A stretch of DNA of 64,000 nucleotides from JAAXKN01 sp050258815 (GTDB taxonomy: Bacteria; Bacteroidota; Ignavibacteria; Ignavibacteriales; SURF-24). The position numbers and the translations under genes were made by a program. The stretch spans positions 9,207 through 73,206 of the forward strand of contig JBLMZM010000115.1 of the NCBI GenBank assembly GCA_050258815.1. Direction: 5' to 3'. Positions 34,727 to 44,849 of this stretch are shown piece after piece; the stretch's first letter is position 1, and the number at the start of each line of letters is the position of its first letter. The notes under the pieces were generated by a model that had not been told where the DNA came from, did not search any database, and was given only the letters and a program-made list of their open reading frames with translations.

Positions 34727-36529
34727 ATGGAAGAATATGAACGCACCAGAGATATATTCGAATATATCCCGGCTTATCCAAAACCTCCCCTGATTCCACT
34801 TGCTGCCCCTGACGATCTATCTGAATTCTTTGACAACTATATTAAATCTAAGAAATTAGCAGTTCATATTATCGGCGCAGCCAGATTTTTGACCGGATTT
34901 AAAAAATTTCAGGAGCGGCTCCCGGAATCTCTTGAAATTTACCTCCGGCAAACTGACACCAGGACACCGGGACTCTTTTCACCGGTCATTTCTGCAACAC
35001 TGGCTCTGAAGGATGATCCGGGAAAACCTGACCCCCTGGAACGCGCAGTTTCTTTGCTCGTTGCCTCCCGCAACCTGCGTGACGATCTTTATTCGGGAAA
35101 GTTTGCTCCTGACTTCCTTAATGATCAGGTACTTGAGATGGGAGAATATCCGAACCTGTTTTCCACCAGCCTAATTATCGACAATAAAACAGTAAGAATA
35201 TTTAAGAGTACAATAGATACACATATTATTGCTGCATTTGAAGGCAAATTTTACTACGTGAATATCTGCAGGGATGGGAATATTCTCCCCGCAAATGAGT
35301 TGTATGCCTCAATAAAACAGATAATCGCGAAATCAGGGGATGAAAAAGCTGACCCCGGCGAACTTTCACCCGGAATTATCACTGCTGCAAGCGACAGTAT
35401 CCAGATCCCGGCTTTCAGAAAATTGCAGAAGAATAGGATAAACTATAATACTTATAAAAACTTCCGTCACAGCTTTCTTACTTTATGCCTCGACCTGAAA
35501 AATCATCCTTCCACAGATTCTGAAGCGGCAAAACTGGCTCACAGTGGAAACTATGCAAACCGGTGGTATCACTCCAGTCTTCAGATTGTAGTCTTCGGTA
35601 ACGCAAAAGCCTGCATTATCTGTAATTTTACGACTTATATTGCTGGCAACACTATGGCCAGGGCTTGTGCTGAGATACAGTCAAGAGCGACAGAATACCA
35701 GTCCTATGGAATAACCTCGCCCCCTATTTCTAACCCGCCGGTTCCATTACCGCTGGAATTAACCTTCAACAGGAAGTATGTCATGAGGGCAAAAGATGAG
35801 CTTAGACGTATTACAAACGGCCAGCAGGCAACTTTTGAGATCATGAATATGGGGAAAAAATTTTTTGCTGAAAATAATATCAATTCCACTTCGGCATTCA
35901 TTTTAATTTTACAAATGGCGGCAAAAAAACTTACAGGTAAGATTATTCCCATTACACAATTTCTCTCCCTTACCAGGTTCAGATGCATGGATCTTACTAC
36001 AACAGTTGTAACTACGCCAGAAGTCAATTCTTTTACGGAATATATTTTTCAGGAAATTATTCAAAAAGAAAAAGCCCGGCAGCTTTTGTATGACGCAGTA
36101 GATTCACAGCTGAGGAAATGCAGGAAAGCCCGCGAATACCTGAGTTTGAATTTTCTTTTGACAATGTTTCTGAGGACTCAGAACGGGACCAGGCGCATAT
36201 ATACCACGGCAGTTGTTCTTTTATCTGTAATTTTACTCAAGATGTTCAGACTCTTGCGGCCTCAATCTCTTAGTTATGGGATAATAGTATCTCATCCGGC
36301 AATTTACACACAGATTCCGGTTGTGGGCCGCCCCGGGATCCGTCTGCCATATGTGAAGTACTTTGCTATGCATTATCAGATCTGGGAGGACAGAACTGTG
36401 ATTACTATTATGCCTTCACTTAAATGGGAAATACCAAATGAGCAGATAATTTCCGAATTGCAAAAATGCTTTGATATGATAAAAGGGGTCTTTACAGAAG
36501 AGGCTTATAAATCAAAGGCTGCCTCTTAA
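34727..36529 (+). CDS. Carnitine/choline acyltransferase-like protein, catalytic histidine apparently lost
   Basis: A 600-residue protein that follows the layout of the carnitine/choline O-acyltransferase superfamily. The N-terminal YIPAYPKPPLIPLAAPDDLSEFFDNYIK matches the family's proline-rich start. MGEYPNLFSTSLI resembles the YxxLFxTSRIP region. The segment NRWYHSSLQIVVFGNAKACIICNFTTYIAG corresponds to the KSLQLIVxxNGxAGxxxEHSWADG region. In active enzymes a histidine is the general base in EHSxxDG; here the aligned residues are N300-F301-T302, so activity is doubtful. RFRCMDLTTTVV replaces the RxGRTExIR motif. A predicted hydrophobic stretch (AVVLLSVILLKMF) lies near 497. A hairpin overlaps its stop codon. 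Family assignment is by eye and moderately sure. Confidence 0.6.
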   Translation: MEEYERTRDIFEYIPAYPKPPLIPLAAPDDLSEFFDNYIKSKKLAVHIIGAARFLTGFKKFQERLPESLEIYLRQTDTRTPGLFSPVISATLALKDDPGKPDPLERAVSLLVASRNLRDDLYSGKFAPDFLNDQVLEMGEYPNLFSTSLIIDNKTVRIFKSTIDTHIIAAFEGKFYYVNICRDGNILPANELYASIKQIIAKSGDEKADPGELSPGIITAASDSIQIPAFRKLQKNRINYNTYKNFRHSFLTLCLDLKNHPSTDSEAAKLAHSGNYANRWYHSSLQIVVFGNAKACIICNFTTYIAGNTMARACAEIQSRATEYQSYGITSPPISNPPVPLPLELTFNRKYVMRAKDELRRITNGQQATFEIMNMGKKFFAENNINSTSAFILILQMAAKKLTGKIIPITQFLSLTRFRCMDLTTTVVTTPEVNSFTEYIFQEIIQKEKARQLLYDAVDSQLRKCRKAREYLSLNFLLTMFLRTQNGTRRIYTTAVVLLSVILLKMFRLLRPQSLSYGIIVSHPAIYTQIPVVGRPGIRLPYVKYFAMHYQIWEDRTVITIMPSLKWEIPNEQIISELQKCFDMIKGVFTEEAYKSKAAS

Positions 36530-36538
36530 GAGACAGCC
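36517..36538. terminator. Hairpin overlapping the stop codon of the acyltransferase-like gene
   Basis: GGCTG-C-CTCTT pairs with AAGAG-A-CAGCC. The TAA stop lies in the middle of the palindrome. It separates this gene from the convergent S46 peptidase gene 18 bases away. Confidence 0.5.
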
Positions 36539-36555
36539 AGTGAATATTAATCATT

Positions 36556-38694
36556 TTATTTGAGGCTTCCATGCCTTAATTCATTTGCAAGTCGTTCAGC
36601 CTTGTAAACCTTTTCAATTGCTTCGTACATGCCTTTTGAATCTACTGCAACCGTCCTGTTGTATGTAGGCAGGTATATAAAATTTCCCTGCAGGCTTTCA
36701 ATGTTACCATCAAATGCCAGACCGATAATTTCCGCATTCTTATTAATGACAGCACTGCCAGAGTTGCCGCCAACTATGTCATTTGTTGAAACAAAGTTAA
36801 ACGGCGTATTTAGGTCCAGATCCCTTGGGGCATTCTGCCACCTTTCAGAAAGGTTGAAAGGATACCTTCCTTCAAAGCTGAAGTATTTGTCGTAAAGCCC
36901 GTAATATGTAGTCTTGACCTGGGCTATTGTGCCGTTGTATTCATAACCCTTCAGAATACCGTCACTCAGCCTTAATGTCCTGTTGGCATCCGGTGTAACC
37001 GATGTTCCATACATCTTATAGAGTATCTGACCTAAGAGCCCGAAAGCAATGTTTTCAGTATCCAGGACTTCTTTCTGCTGGGCTTTCAGCTGCTCCAGCT
37101 GGTCATAGTTCTGCACATAATACTTGATGAACGGGTCATCTAATGCAAGTATCTCTTCCGGTGTTTTCTGGAAAAGAGCCATGACAGTTTCTTTGTCTTT
37201 GAATATTGACCCGGATACCATTTCTTCAGCAGCCTGCCTGGAGGTCTTTCCTCCGAAGAATTGCCGGACAACAGGATGATCCTTGCCTAGATTCATGACT
37301 ATGAAGTCAATATTTATTTCAAGCTTTGCCTTTTCAAGAACATTGTCAAAGACCTGAGGATAGATATTCCGGATTGATTCCTGGTACTTTTCAGTCTTCA
37401 ACGACGGGTCTCTTTTTTCCTCAGGCAGTTGCATCTGCCTGGCCTGGTTCACGAGTGCACTGGCAATGATCATGTAGCGCGAAAAATAAGTCGGGTTTAC
37501 CGTAAAGGCCGCAATTTTTGTGTCAACACCCCTTAGCTCCCCGCGCGTAGTTTCAATTGTTTTCCATACGTGTCCATATTGCTTCTCGAGTTCAGGATCT
37601 GAAGCAACAAACTCTCTGGCCTTCTTTTCGAAATCCCTTTTACGAGCTAATAGATATGGATCATTCAGCGCCTTAAATGTATTGGAAATATTCTTCTGGC
37701 TGTTGCTGAAGCCCAGTCTTATTTTTTCGTACTCCTCAGCCCTTGCCGGATTTACTGCTTTCAGCTGATCGAGCCTGTCATAAAAACTGTTAGCCAGAAA
37801 AGCCGTGTTCCTGAACTGTATATCCCTTAAATATTCAAGCTGGGCAACAGTACGCAATCTGTTAGTTGAACCAGGATTCCCAACCGTAAAAACCAGCTCG
37901 CCCGGCTCTGCACCGTTGGCGCTCCATTTAAAGTAGTGATCGGTCTTCAATGGTTTGCCGTCTTCACCATAAATTCTCAGGAATGTGCAGTCCAGATTAT
38001 ATCGCGGGAAAGTAAAATTATCCGGATCACCGCCAAAGTAAGCAATGCTTTCCTCGGGCTGAAAAACCAGCCTTACATCGGTAAATACCCTGAAACCCTG
38101 CACAAAAAACAGACTCCCGTTATAATATGAAACCACGTCGCACTTCAGCTGCGTTTCCTTCTCATACTGGTCCTTGAGCTGCTTCATCTTTTCATCGCGC
38201 AAAATGATTTTTTCCTTTTCATTCTTTCCGCTGCTGATGGCAGACTGCACTTCCTTTGTCACATCCTTAATATACCATAACTGTTCAGCAGAATAATTGG
38301 GTATTTTACGCTCTTCCTCCAGAGTCGCGGCATAAAAGGCAGTTTTGGCCAGATCCTCACCGTCTTTTTGCACGAGCCTCCTTAATCCGCGTGCACAATG
38401 ATTGTTAGTCATGATCAGCCCGTCAGCTGAAACAAAGGATGCCGTACAGCCGGGAATACGAAGTGCTGAGAGTCTCACGTCATCAAACCATTCCTTTGTC
38501 GCATTAAAATTATATATCTGCTTCAGATACTCATATGGAGGAAATTCAAAAGTCCACATCTTACCTGTGTCATATTTCTGAGCCTGAACGGTATCAGCAT
38601 TGAATTTAACCTGGGCATTAATCTGACTGATAAAGACCAGGACAAGAAATACCAACGTCAGGAATGACCTTTTATTACTGAATTGTTTCTTCAT
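36556..38694 (-). CDS. S46 family dipeptidyl-peptidase (DPP7/DPP11-like)
   Basis: A 712-residue exported serine peptidase that removes N-terminal dipeptides from oligopeptides. The signal peptide ends ISQINAQ (about residue 27). The chymotrypsin-like catalytic domain shows the histidine in SADGLIMTNNHCARG (about 97) and the nucleophile serine in NDIVGGNSGSAVINKNAEIIGLAFDGN (about 640). The characteristic helical insertion of S46 peptidases fills the middle (about 270-560). DPP7 prefers hydrophobic and DPP11 acidic P1 residues; I cannot call the subtype safely. S46 peptidases are typical of Bacteroidota peptide users. AGAGG precedes the ATG. It is monocistronic, with the divergent transporter gene upstream. 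Confidence 0.95.
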   Translation of the reverse strand: MKKQFSNKRSFLTLVFLVLVFISQINAQVKFNADTVQAQKYDTGKMWTFEFPPYEYLKQIYNFNATKEWFDDVRLSALRIPGCTASFVSADGLIMTNNHCARGLRRLVQKDGEDLAKTAFYAATLEEERKIPNYSAEQLWYIKDVTKEVQSAISSGKNEKEKIILRDEKMKQLKDQYEKETQLKCDVVSYYNGSLFFVQGFRVFTDVRLVFQPEESIAYFGGDPDNFTFPRYNLDCTFLRIYGEDGKPLKTDHYFKWSANGAEPGELVFTVGNPGSTNRLRTVAQLEYLRDIQFRNTAFLANSFYDRLDQLKAVNPARAEEYEKIRLGFSNSQKNISNTFKALNDPYLLARKRDFEKKAREFVASDPELEKQYGHVWKTIETTRGELRGVDTKIAAFTVNPTYFSRYMIIASALVNQARQMQLPEEKRDPSLKTEKYQESIRNIYPQVFDNVLEKAKLEINIDFIVMNLGKDHPVVRQFFGGKTSRQAAEEMVSGSIFKDKETVMALFQKTPEEILALDDPFIKYYVQNYDQLEQLKAQQKEVLDTENIAFGLLGQILYKMYGTSVTPDANRTLRLSDGILKGYEYNGTIAQVKTTYYGLYDKYFSFEGRYPFNLSERWQNAPRDLDLNTPFNFVSTNDIVGGNSGSAVINKNAEIIGLAFDGNIESLQGNFIYLPTYNRTVAVDSKGMYEAIEKVYKAERLANELRHGSLK

Positions 38695-38926
38695 TAGGAC
38701 CTCTTTGTTTTATAATGATGATTGATATTTTCACAAAAATACTAGCGCTTGCATTCATAACCAAAAGGAATATTACAGACGGATTGAATTTATACATAAA
38801 CGGCTTGCCTGGCATTTATACCCGGTTATGGCCGCCACCTGTCCCGGAATTAATATTAAGTCAGTCATTTCATGAGCAATGGCATTGTAATATTTTGAAA
38901 TTTGGCGTACGTTTGGAAGCATTATT

Positions 38927-40180
38927 TTGAAGGATTTTGTGGAATATAGCTTAAATTCAAACGACGCATACGCCTCGCTTAAAATCAAGGACTACCGGTG
39001 GTTCATTTATGCCAAGTTTCTCCTTACATTTGCAATTCAAATGCAATCAGTTATTATTGGCTGGCAGATCTATGAACTGACTCATGATGCACTTTCACTG
39101 GGCCTGATAGGTATGACAGAGGCCGTTCCATTTTTGTGTATTGCACTGTTTGCAGGCCACGTGGCAGACCTTGTGAACCGTAAAAAGATAATCGTTATCT
39201 CAAATATGGTCTATTTTATCTGCTCAATCGGACTTCTACTGATTGCAACCCGGTTTCACCCGGCGCTGGCGGTGATGGGTACTCTCCCTATTTATTCAAT
39301 TATTTTTATTACCGGCATTGCACGCGGATTTATGTCCCCGGCACAGACTGCCTTTGGAGCTCAGTTGATACCCAGGGAACTCTTTGGGAATGCTTCAACC
39401 TGGAACAGCCTTTCGTGGCAGATTGCAGAAGTTGGCGGTCCTGCAATTGGCGGATTGGTATACGGCTTTTTTGGTGTAGGTTCGGCATACTTTCTGGTAA
39501 CTACATTCTCCGCAGCAGGTCTGCTTTTCTTCATCTTTGTTAAGAAGCAGCCCTTGCCTGAACGCACTAAAAAAGAGACTATCTGGCAGAGCCTTTCCTC
39601 CGGACTTAAGTTTGTCTTTGGCAACCAGGTCATTCTCAGTGCAATCAGTCTGGACATGTTCGCCGTCTTCTTCGGAGGTGCAATTGCCGTACTCCCGATC
39701 TTTGCAGATCAGGTATTGCATACCGGAGCAAAGGGACTTGGTTTTCTGCGCGCCGCACCGGCAGTCGGGGCAATCATTATGTCCATAGTTCAGGCACATT
39801 GGCCGCCATTTAAGAATGCAGGGCGCAATCTTTTGATCTGCGTTTTCGGATTCGGTCTGGCTATAATCAGTTTTGCCCTGTCCAGGAATTTCTACGTTTC
39901 CCTGTTTATTCTTATGCTGAGCGGAATGTTTGACAATGTAAGCGTAATTATCCGCGGTACAATTATTCAGCTGTATACACCGGATGAAATGCGTGGAAGA
40001 GTATCTGCAGTCAACAGCATTTTTATAGGTTCGTCAAATGAGCTGGGATCATTTGAGTCGGGTCTGGCTGCAAAGTTTTTTGGCCTGATTCCTTCTGTGG
40101 TCTTTGGCGGCAGTATGACGCTGGCAGTTGTTGCATCAGTAAGGAAACTGGCTCCCAGACTCAGCAAAATGAAATTATAA
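38927..40180 (+). CDS. Major-facilitator transporter (EntS/MFS_3-like)
   Basis: A 417-residue 12-helix transporter. Family landmarks are QMQSVIIGWQIYELTHDALSLGLIGMTEAVPFLCIALFAGHVADLVNRKK (helices 1-2 with the motif A-like GHVADLVNRKK), ARGFMSPAQTAFGAQLIPRE and TPDEMRGRVSAVNSIFIGSSNELG. It belongs with the enterobactin-exporter-like MFS branch; the substrate is unknown. The start is TTG with GGAAG upstream, and a GTG four codons later with AAGGA is a close alternative. Two other MFS proteins of the same general type are encoded at 46923 and 57907. A 12-bp terminator follows. Confidence 0.88.
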   Translation: MKDFVEYSLNSNDAYASLKIKDYRWFIYAKFLLTFAIQMQSVIIGWQIYELTHDALSLGLIGMTEAVPFLCIALFAGHVADLVNRKKIIVISNMVYFICSIGLLLIATRFHPALAVMGTLPIYSIIFITGIARGFMSPAQTAFGAQLIPRELFGNASTWNSLSWQIAEVGGPAIGGLVYGFFGVGSAYFLVTTFSAAGLLFFIFVKKQPLPERTKKETIWQSLSSGLKFVFGNQVILSAISLDMFAVFFGGAIAVLPIFADQVLHTGAKGLGFLRAAPAVGAIIMSIVQAHWPPFKNAGRNLLICVFGFGLAIISFALSRNFYVSLFILMLSGMFDNVSVIIRGTIIQLYTPDEMRGRVSAVNSIFIGSSNELGSFESGLAAKFFGLIPSVVFGGSMTLAVVASVRKLAPRLSKMKL

Positions 40181-40201
40181 ATTGCGCACTTCTTTTGAGA
40201 T

Positions 40202-40232
40202 AATAAGGGATAGTAATCAGCTATCCCTTATT
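40202..40232. terminator. Bidirectional terminator between MFS gene and gltB
   Basis: AATAAGGGATAG pairs perfectly with CTATCCCTTATT around TAATCAG, flanked by T-rich sequence on the plus strand. It separates convergent genes. Confidence 0.75.
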
Positions 40233-40292
40233 TCCCACCTGCATATATGACTTCCTTTACCCGTCCTGCAGCTACATTTAAGCTTACTCTGT

Positions 40293-43200
40293 TTACTGCC
40301 TTTGCTGAACTTTCTGCCCCGCTTTTATTTTATCTGTTGCAAACACCGGGTCATCTGTACACCTCAGAGTAATGAAGTTGGTCTTTACCCTTGCCGCTAT
40401 TTCCCTCAGATGAACCGCTTCCTTCAGCTGTTCAGCCTGGGCAGTCCTGGTAAGTTCAAACGTGTATTCCTCCAGGAGTCTTGAAATTACTGACTGGTCG
40501 TGCTCATCGGGATTCAGAAACCTTATTCTGCTCCCCTTAGCCAGCCTTCTCTTTAACGCCTCAGCATTCAACCCCTTAGCTTCATCAAGATAGCAGTATA
40601 CAGCACCGCCCGTCATACCGGCACAAATCCATGGCCCGGGATCTCCCAGTACTACTACATGGCCGCCCGTCATATATTCAAAAGCAAACCCTTTTAGGTT
40701 CGCCCTGGAGGCAATATTTGGCAGCTTGTCGTTAATCGGCTCCTTTACCCGTGCTCCGAAAACGACCTGTGCTCCTGAGAGCCTTATGCACGCCCTTGAG
40801 TCGGCATTCCCCTGCACGAAGAACTTACCCTCCTGAGCGCCATAAGCAAAACATTTGCCAACTGAACCATCCACAAGCCAGCCATCGTGATTGTAACCCT
40901 TAAGAATTACAATCTTGCCTCCGTCGGCTGATTTGGCTACTCCATCCTGTCCCCCGCCCTGCACCCTGATAGTCATGCCCTCGGTGATAAATGCTCCCAG
41001 ACCGTTACCCGGAACTGTAGTACCATCGAACTCAAAATCAATACTGCCCCCGAAACGATTGTTGCTCAGTCTCAGCTTTGCAAGGTCACCAGCACTGGCA
41101 GTTCCGAGTGCCCTGTCGATATTCCCGACCAGGTCATCCTGGTATTTAATTACTCTGGCCCCGGCTGAAATCTTTTCTTTGATCTTCTGCGCTATGATCC
41201 TTGAAAGAGACGTCCTTGGACGGCTGATGACAATTGTTGTACTGTTAATTGCATCAGGTTTGTATGCGTACAGAGACGGAATAAACATCCTGCTCAGATC
41301 AACCCGGTCCAGATAGCCCGACTGATAAAGCCAGTGGCGTTTACCTACTATATCGCTTAACTGGTTTAAGCCCAGAAGTCTGCCCTTTTCTTTCAGACTC
41401 ACCTTCATCTGATCAAACAGCTTTGTAAGTCTTTCTACCGACTCCTCGTGTACTCTCGGCTCATAATCCTTTATACCCATAGCCAGAGCCTCATCCCTCG
41501 TCTTGAAATGCGCTGTGATTCCTGTGTGGCACGTGCCTGTGTTGCAGTCCCTGCAAATGGTGCAGCCAATTGCTATCATGGCAAGTGTGGCAACTCCGAC
41601 ACGGTTTGCCCCTAGTGCCATCAGCTTCAAAATATCATCCGTTGATTTAACTCCTCCGTCAGCCCACAGTTCAACATGATCACGCAGACCCGAGCAAAGA
41701 AGGGCCTCATGCGCCTCAAAGACGGACAGCTCAGCAGGGAATCCGACATACTTTAATGAATGCACACGCGCTGCACCCGTACCCCCATCGTATCCCGAAA
41801 TGGTAATAATATCTGCATTTGCCTTTGCCACTCCGCAGGCGACAGGACCAATATTCGGGATAGCAGGGATCTTAACTATTACTTTGCAATCCGGATTTAC
41901 CGTTTTTAATTCCTCAATAAGCTGCGCCAGATCCTCAATTGAATATATATCGTGATTGTTTGATGGGGATATCAGGTCGATTCCCTTGTTTGTATGCCTT
42001 GTCTCTGCAATTTTGGCCGTAACCTTAAATCCGGGCAGATGGCCGCCTTCACCCGGCTTTGCGCCCTGCCCCACCTTGATCTCCAGGTATTTTGCGGAGT
42101 TAAGCATAACTGCATTGACACCGAAGCGGGCAGAGGCTATCTGCTGTCCACGGTGATTATAGTACTTACCCATAATATCATTTAATTCCCCGCCTTCCCC
42201 ATTCATACAAATAATGTTAGAACGGTAAGCAGCTTCAGCATAAGCCCTGAAAGACGTTTCTCCCTGCGAGCCAAATGACATTGCTGATATGTAAAACGGG
42301 GCATCATGGTTACCACAGCCGATATTGCATTCTGAAACCGGTTCATGCGAATTCCTGATCCCGGTTATATGACGGAATGTAACGGGCTGCTTTTCAACCA
42401 GTTTTTTGTATCTTTCCTCAAAGGATGCATACTCAAGCCTGCCCAGTGCGGAATCACCAATAGCCTTCCAGAGTTTAATATAAAGACGGTTTTCCGGAGG
42501 CAGCCGGGAGTCTTTGGAGTTTAGTATATCCAGGCGGTTTTTATACTGCTTTTCCGTGTCTTCAAAACTATATGCTGCACCTGAATCCAGTGCAGATGTA
42601 ATACCAAGTTCCCTTGTAATCTCATGCGCCAGACCGATAGAGGCAAACATGGGACCATAACCGCTCAGGTCGTGAATTCCCATTGTCGATATTACCTTCT
42701 CTATTCCTGCTACTAAAACATCCATTGCATTCTGCAGCATTGTCTTTACACCTTCAGGCTCTGAAATAGAACGGATAATCTGCCAGACCATATAAGGAGC
42801 TACGGCATCAGCACCCAGCCCCAGCGCAATACAGCAGTCATGTGTATTGCGTAACTGTCCTGAATGAAGTACTATGCTCGTCCTGCGCCTGACTGATACA
42901 CCGTCTTTATCTTTAATACGCCTGAGCCTTTCATTCAGCATACCCAGAGTCAGAAAAGGATCCAAACAAAATTCAGAACCATAAACATTTGCATCTGATA
43001 AAATCACTATTGACGAATTCTCTTTTTCTATTTTTTTGATCATGTTGTCAATGAACTGATCTATTCTTTCCTTCATGCCTGAGCCGGACATGCATAAATC
43101 CTCAAATAGTACCGCCGGACCTTCCATCGTAAACAGACTGCCGACCGATACCATATTTTCATCCTGAACACCATCCAGTAACACAGGATGCTGCAGCTTG

Positions 43201-44849
43201 ATCTGCGGATATATGTCCGGTTTCTTAAAATCAGGGCGCGCCCCAAGAAACGTCCTTAATGAAAACTGGGCACTTTCTCTTTCTCTGTCAATCGAAGGGT
43301 TCGTAACCACAGCAACTGTTTCTTTTATGAATTCCGGAAGGTTAACAATGTCATTCCTTAAAATGGCAAGCGGAGCATCATAACCGGTTGCACCAACAGA
43401 TTCTTTTCCGGTTCTGGACATACTGCCGACCGATTCTTCATCCTCCCTGTACCACCCGAATGAGCGGAGTACCGGTATTGATGCTTCCGGAAGTGCATAG
43501 TCCGGTGTTCTCATACTGCTCTTTGTTTCCGGCCTCAGGAAAGAACAGATCTTCCTGCCCCTGTACTTAAATTCTTTCAGTACCTGCATCTGCAGGCTGG
43601 CATAGTCGAATACTTCAGCCTTCCCCTGCAAAAGTGAACCATTATTGGAATCTATCTGACTTATTGGACGCCTTAATAAAAACCCACGCTTTTCCCCGGG
43701 CGCAATCGGCGTGGGATCTGAATGCAGCTGCTCCAGTTCAATTACACCTTTTTCCGAAGAGGCAAAATACTCCTTATCAGTCTCGCCAAACCACAATGGA
43801 CGCAAACCCAGAGCATCAACGGAAAACACTATCTCATCACCCTGGCGCGCAATAATTGCGGCAGGACCCTGCGCCGGCATCCCAAGCACACGCCTGTAAT
43901 AGGTGTAGATATCTTTCATTTCGTCTTTGTATGAGTCTATCTCGGACCACACGGGCGGGAAAACAATTTCCATGGCTTCCATCAATGAAAAATTATTTAC
44001 AAACATTAAACTTTCAATCAGCCTGTCCAGGTCCTGGCTGTCTGACCCTGAACCAACTGCAGGGACACCCAGCATCGCAGCCTCAAACCTTAACCTGACA
44101 ATGGTATTTATTTCGCCATTATGCCCAAGCGTTGAAAACATCTGCGCTCTTTCATGATTGGAATCTGTGTTTGTCGAATACCTCCCGTGTCCCAATGATA
44201 TTGCACTCTTGTAGTTCGGATTCTTGAGATCGGGATAGTAGTTCATCAGCGTACGCACATCACCCCGGATCTTGTAGATAACACTGTTGGGACTCATGGA
44301 CATCACATGTATATGCGGAAGCTCTTTTTCGATTTCATTGTGCGAGGAAAGGATATTTTTTTCTGTCAGCGCTATCCGGCCAAGTGGAATTAAAGCCAGG
44401 GACCAGATTACCGGTTCAATTGCCTTAGCACGCACACCTAATACTTCGCTCCTTACAGGAACCGGTTTGCTGTATATTACCTCAAAGCCATTGCGGTTAA
44501 GTATGCTGGTAACTACCTCCAGGGACTTCTTTACATCAGGCCCGTTTAGCTGTCGCCTGATCATCAGATGAGCAATCGTAAAATAATGATGGTAAACCGT
44601 CCTTGAATCGATACCCACCGACTCAAGCCTCGACATCCAGATCTGCTTTGGAATATCAGTCTGAATTCCTGTCCCGTCGCCTTCATTGTCAATTTCACCC
44701 GTCCTGTGCCCCATGTTCTCAAGGGCCAGCAATGTACGCTTTACATTACCATGGGTAGCCATTCCGTCTTTTTTTACGCGAGCAATTATTGCACACGAAT
44801 CCTTTTCTGTGTCAAACAGGTTGCTTCCGTATATACCAGTATCTTTCAT
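40293..44849 (-). CDS. gltB: Glutamate synthase large subunit
   Basis: This enzyme makes two glutamates from glutamine and 2-oxoglutarate. I chose the ATG preceded by AAGGTGGA, giving 1518 residues; 21 more codons are open upstream but have no ribosome site. The Ntn glutaminase nucleophile is C19 (EKDSCAIIARV), so an 18-residue propeptide must be removed. The glutaminase domain runs to about 430, the central domain to about 770. The FMN/synthase domain includes ISGYDGGTGAARVHSLKYVG and the [3Fe-4S] cysteines in CTICRDCNTGTC (about 1090). A GXGXG beta-helix domain (about 1240-1450) ends the protein. The small subunit gltD is not next to it. Downstream is a clear bidirectional terminator. Confidence 0.96.
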   Translation of the reverse strand: MKDTGIYGSNLFDTEKDSCAIIARVKKDGMATHGNVKRTLLALENMGHRTGEIDNEGDGTGIQTDIPKQIWMSRLESVGIDSRTVYHHYFTIAHLMIRRQLNGPDVKKSLEVVTSILNRNGFEVIYSKPVPVRSEVLGVRAKAIEPVIWSLALIPLGRIALTEKNILSSHNEIEKELPHIHVMSMSPNSVIYKIRGDVRTLMNYYPDLKNPNYKSAISLGHGRYSTNTDSNHERAQMFSTLGHNGEINTIVRLRFEAAMLGVPAVGSGSDSQDLDRLIESLMFVNNFSLMEAMEIVFPPVWSEIDSYKDEMKDIYTYYRRVLGMPAQGPAAIIARQGDEIVFSVDALGLRPLWFGETDKEYFASSEKGVIELEQLHSDPTPIAPGEKRGFLLRRPISQIDSNNGSLLQGKAEVFDYASLQMQVLKEFKYRGRKICSFLRPETKSSMRTPDYALPEASIPVLRSFGWYREDEESVGSMSRTGKESVGATGYDAPLAILRNDIVNLPEFIKETVAVVTNPSIDRERESAQFSLRTFLGARPDFKKPDIYPQIKLQHPVLLDGVQDENMVSVGSLFTMEGPAVLFEDLCMSGSGMKERIDQFIDNMIKKIEKENSSIVILSDANVYGSEFCLDPFLTLGMLNERLRRIKDKDGVSVRRRTSIVLHSGQLRNTHDCCIALGLGADAVAPYMVWQIIRSISEPEGVKTMLQNAMDVLVAGIEKVISTMGIHDLSGYGPMFASIGLAHEITRELGITSALDSGAAYSFEDTEKQYKNRLDILNSKDSRLPPENRLYIKLWKAIGDSALGRLEYASFEERYKKLVEKQPVTFRHITGIRNSHEPVSECNIGCGNHDAPFYISAMSFGSQGETSFRAYAEAAYRSNIICMNGEGGELNDIMGKYYNHRGQQIASARFGVNAVMLNSAKYLEIKVGQGAKPGEGGHLPGFKVTAKIAETRHTNKGIDLISPSNNHDIYSIEDLAQLIEELKTVNPDCKVIVKIPAIPNIGPVACGVAKANADIITISGYDGGTGAARVHSLKYVGFPAELSVFEAHEALLCSGLRDHVELWADGGVKSTDDILKLMALGANRVGVATLAMIAIGCTICRDCNTGTCHTGITAHFKTRDEALAMGIKDYEPRVHEESVERLTKLFDQMKVSLKEKGRLLGLNQLSDIVGKRHWLYQSGYLDRVDLSRMFIPSLYAYKPDAINSTTIVISRPRTSLSRIIAQKIKEKISAGARVIKYQDDLVGNIDRALGTASAGDLAKLRLSNNRFGGSIDFEFDGTTVPGNGLGAFITEGMTIRVQGGGQDGVAKSADGGKIVILKGYNHDGWLVDGSVGKCFAYGAQEGKFFVQGNADSRACIRLSGAQVVFGARVKEPINDKLPNIASRANLKGFAFEYMTGGHVVVLGDPGPWICAGMTGGAVYCYLDEAKGLNAEALKRRLAKGSRIRFLNPDEHDQSVISRLLEEYTFELTRTAQAEQLKEAVHLREIAARVKTNFITLRCTDDPVFATDKIKAGQKVQQRQ

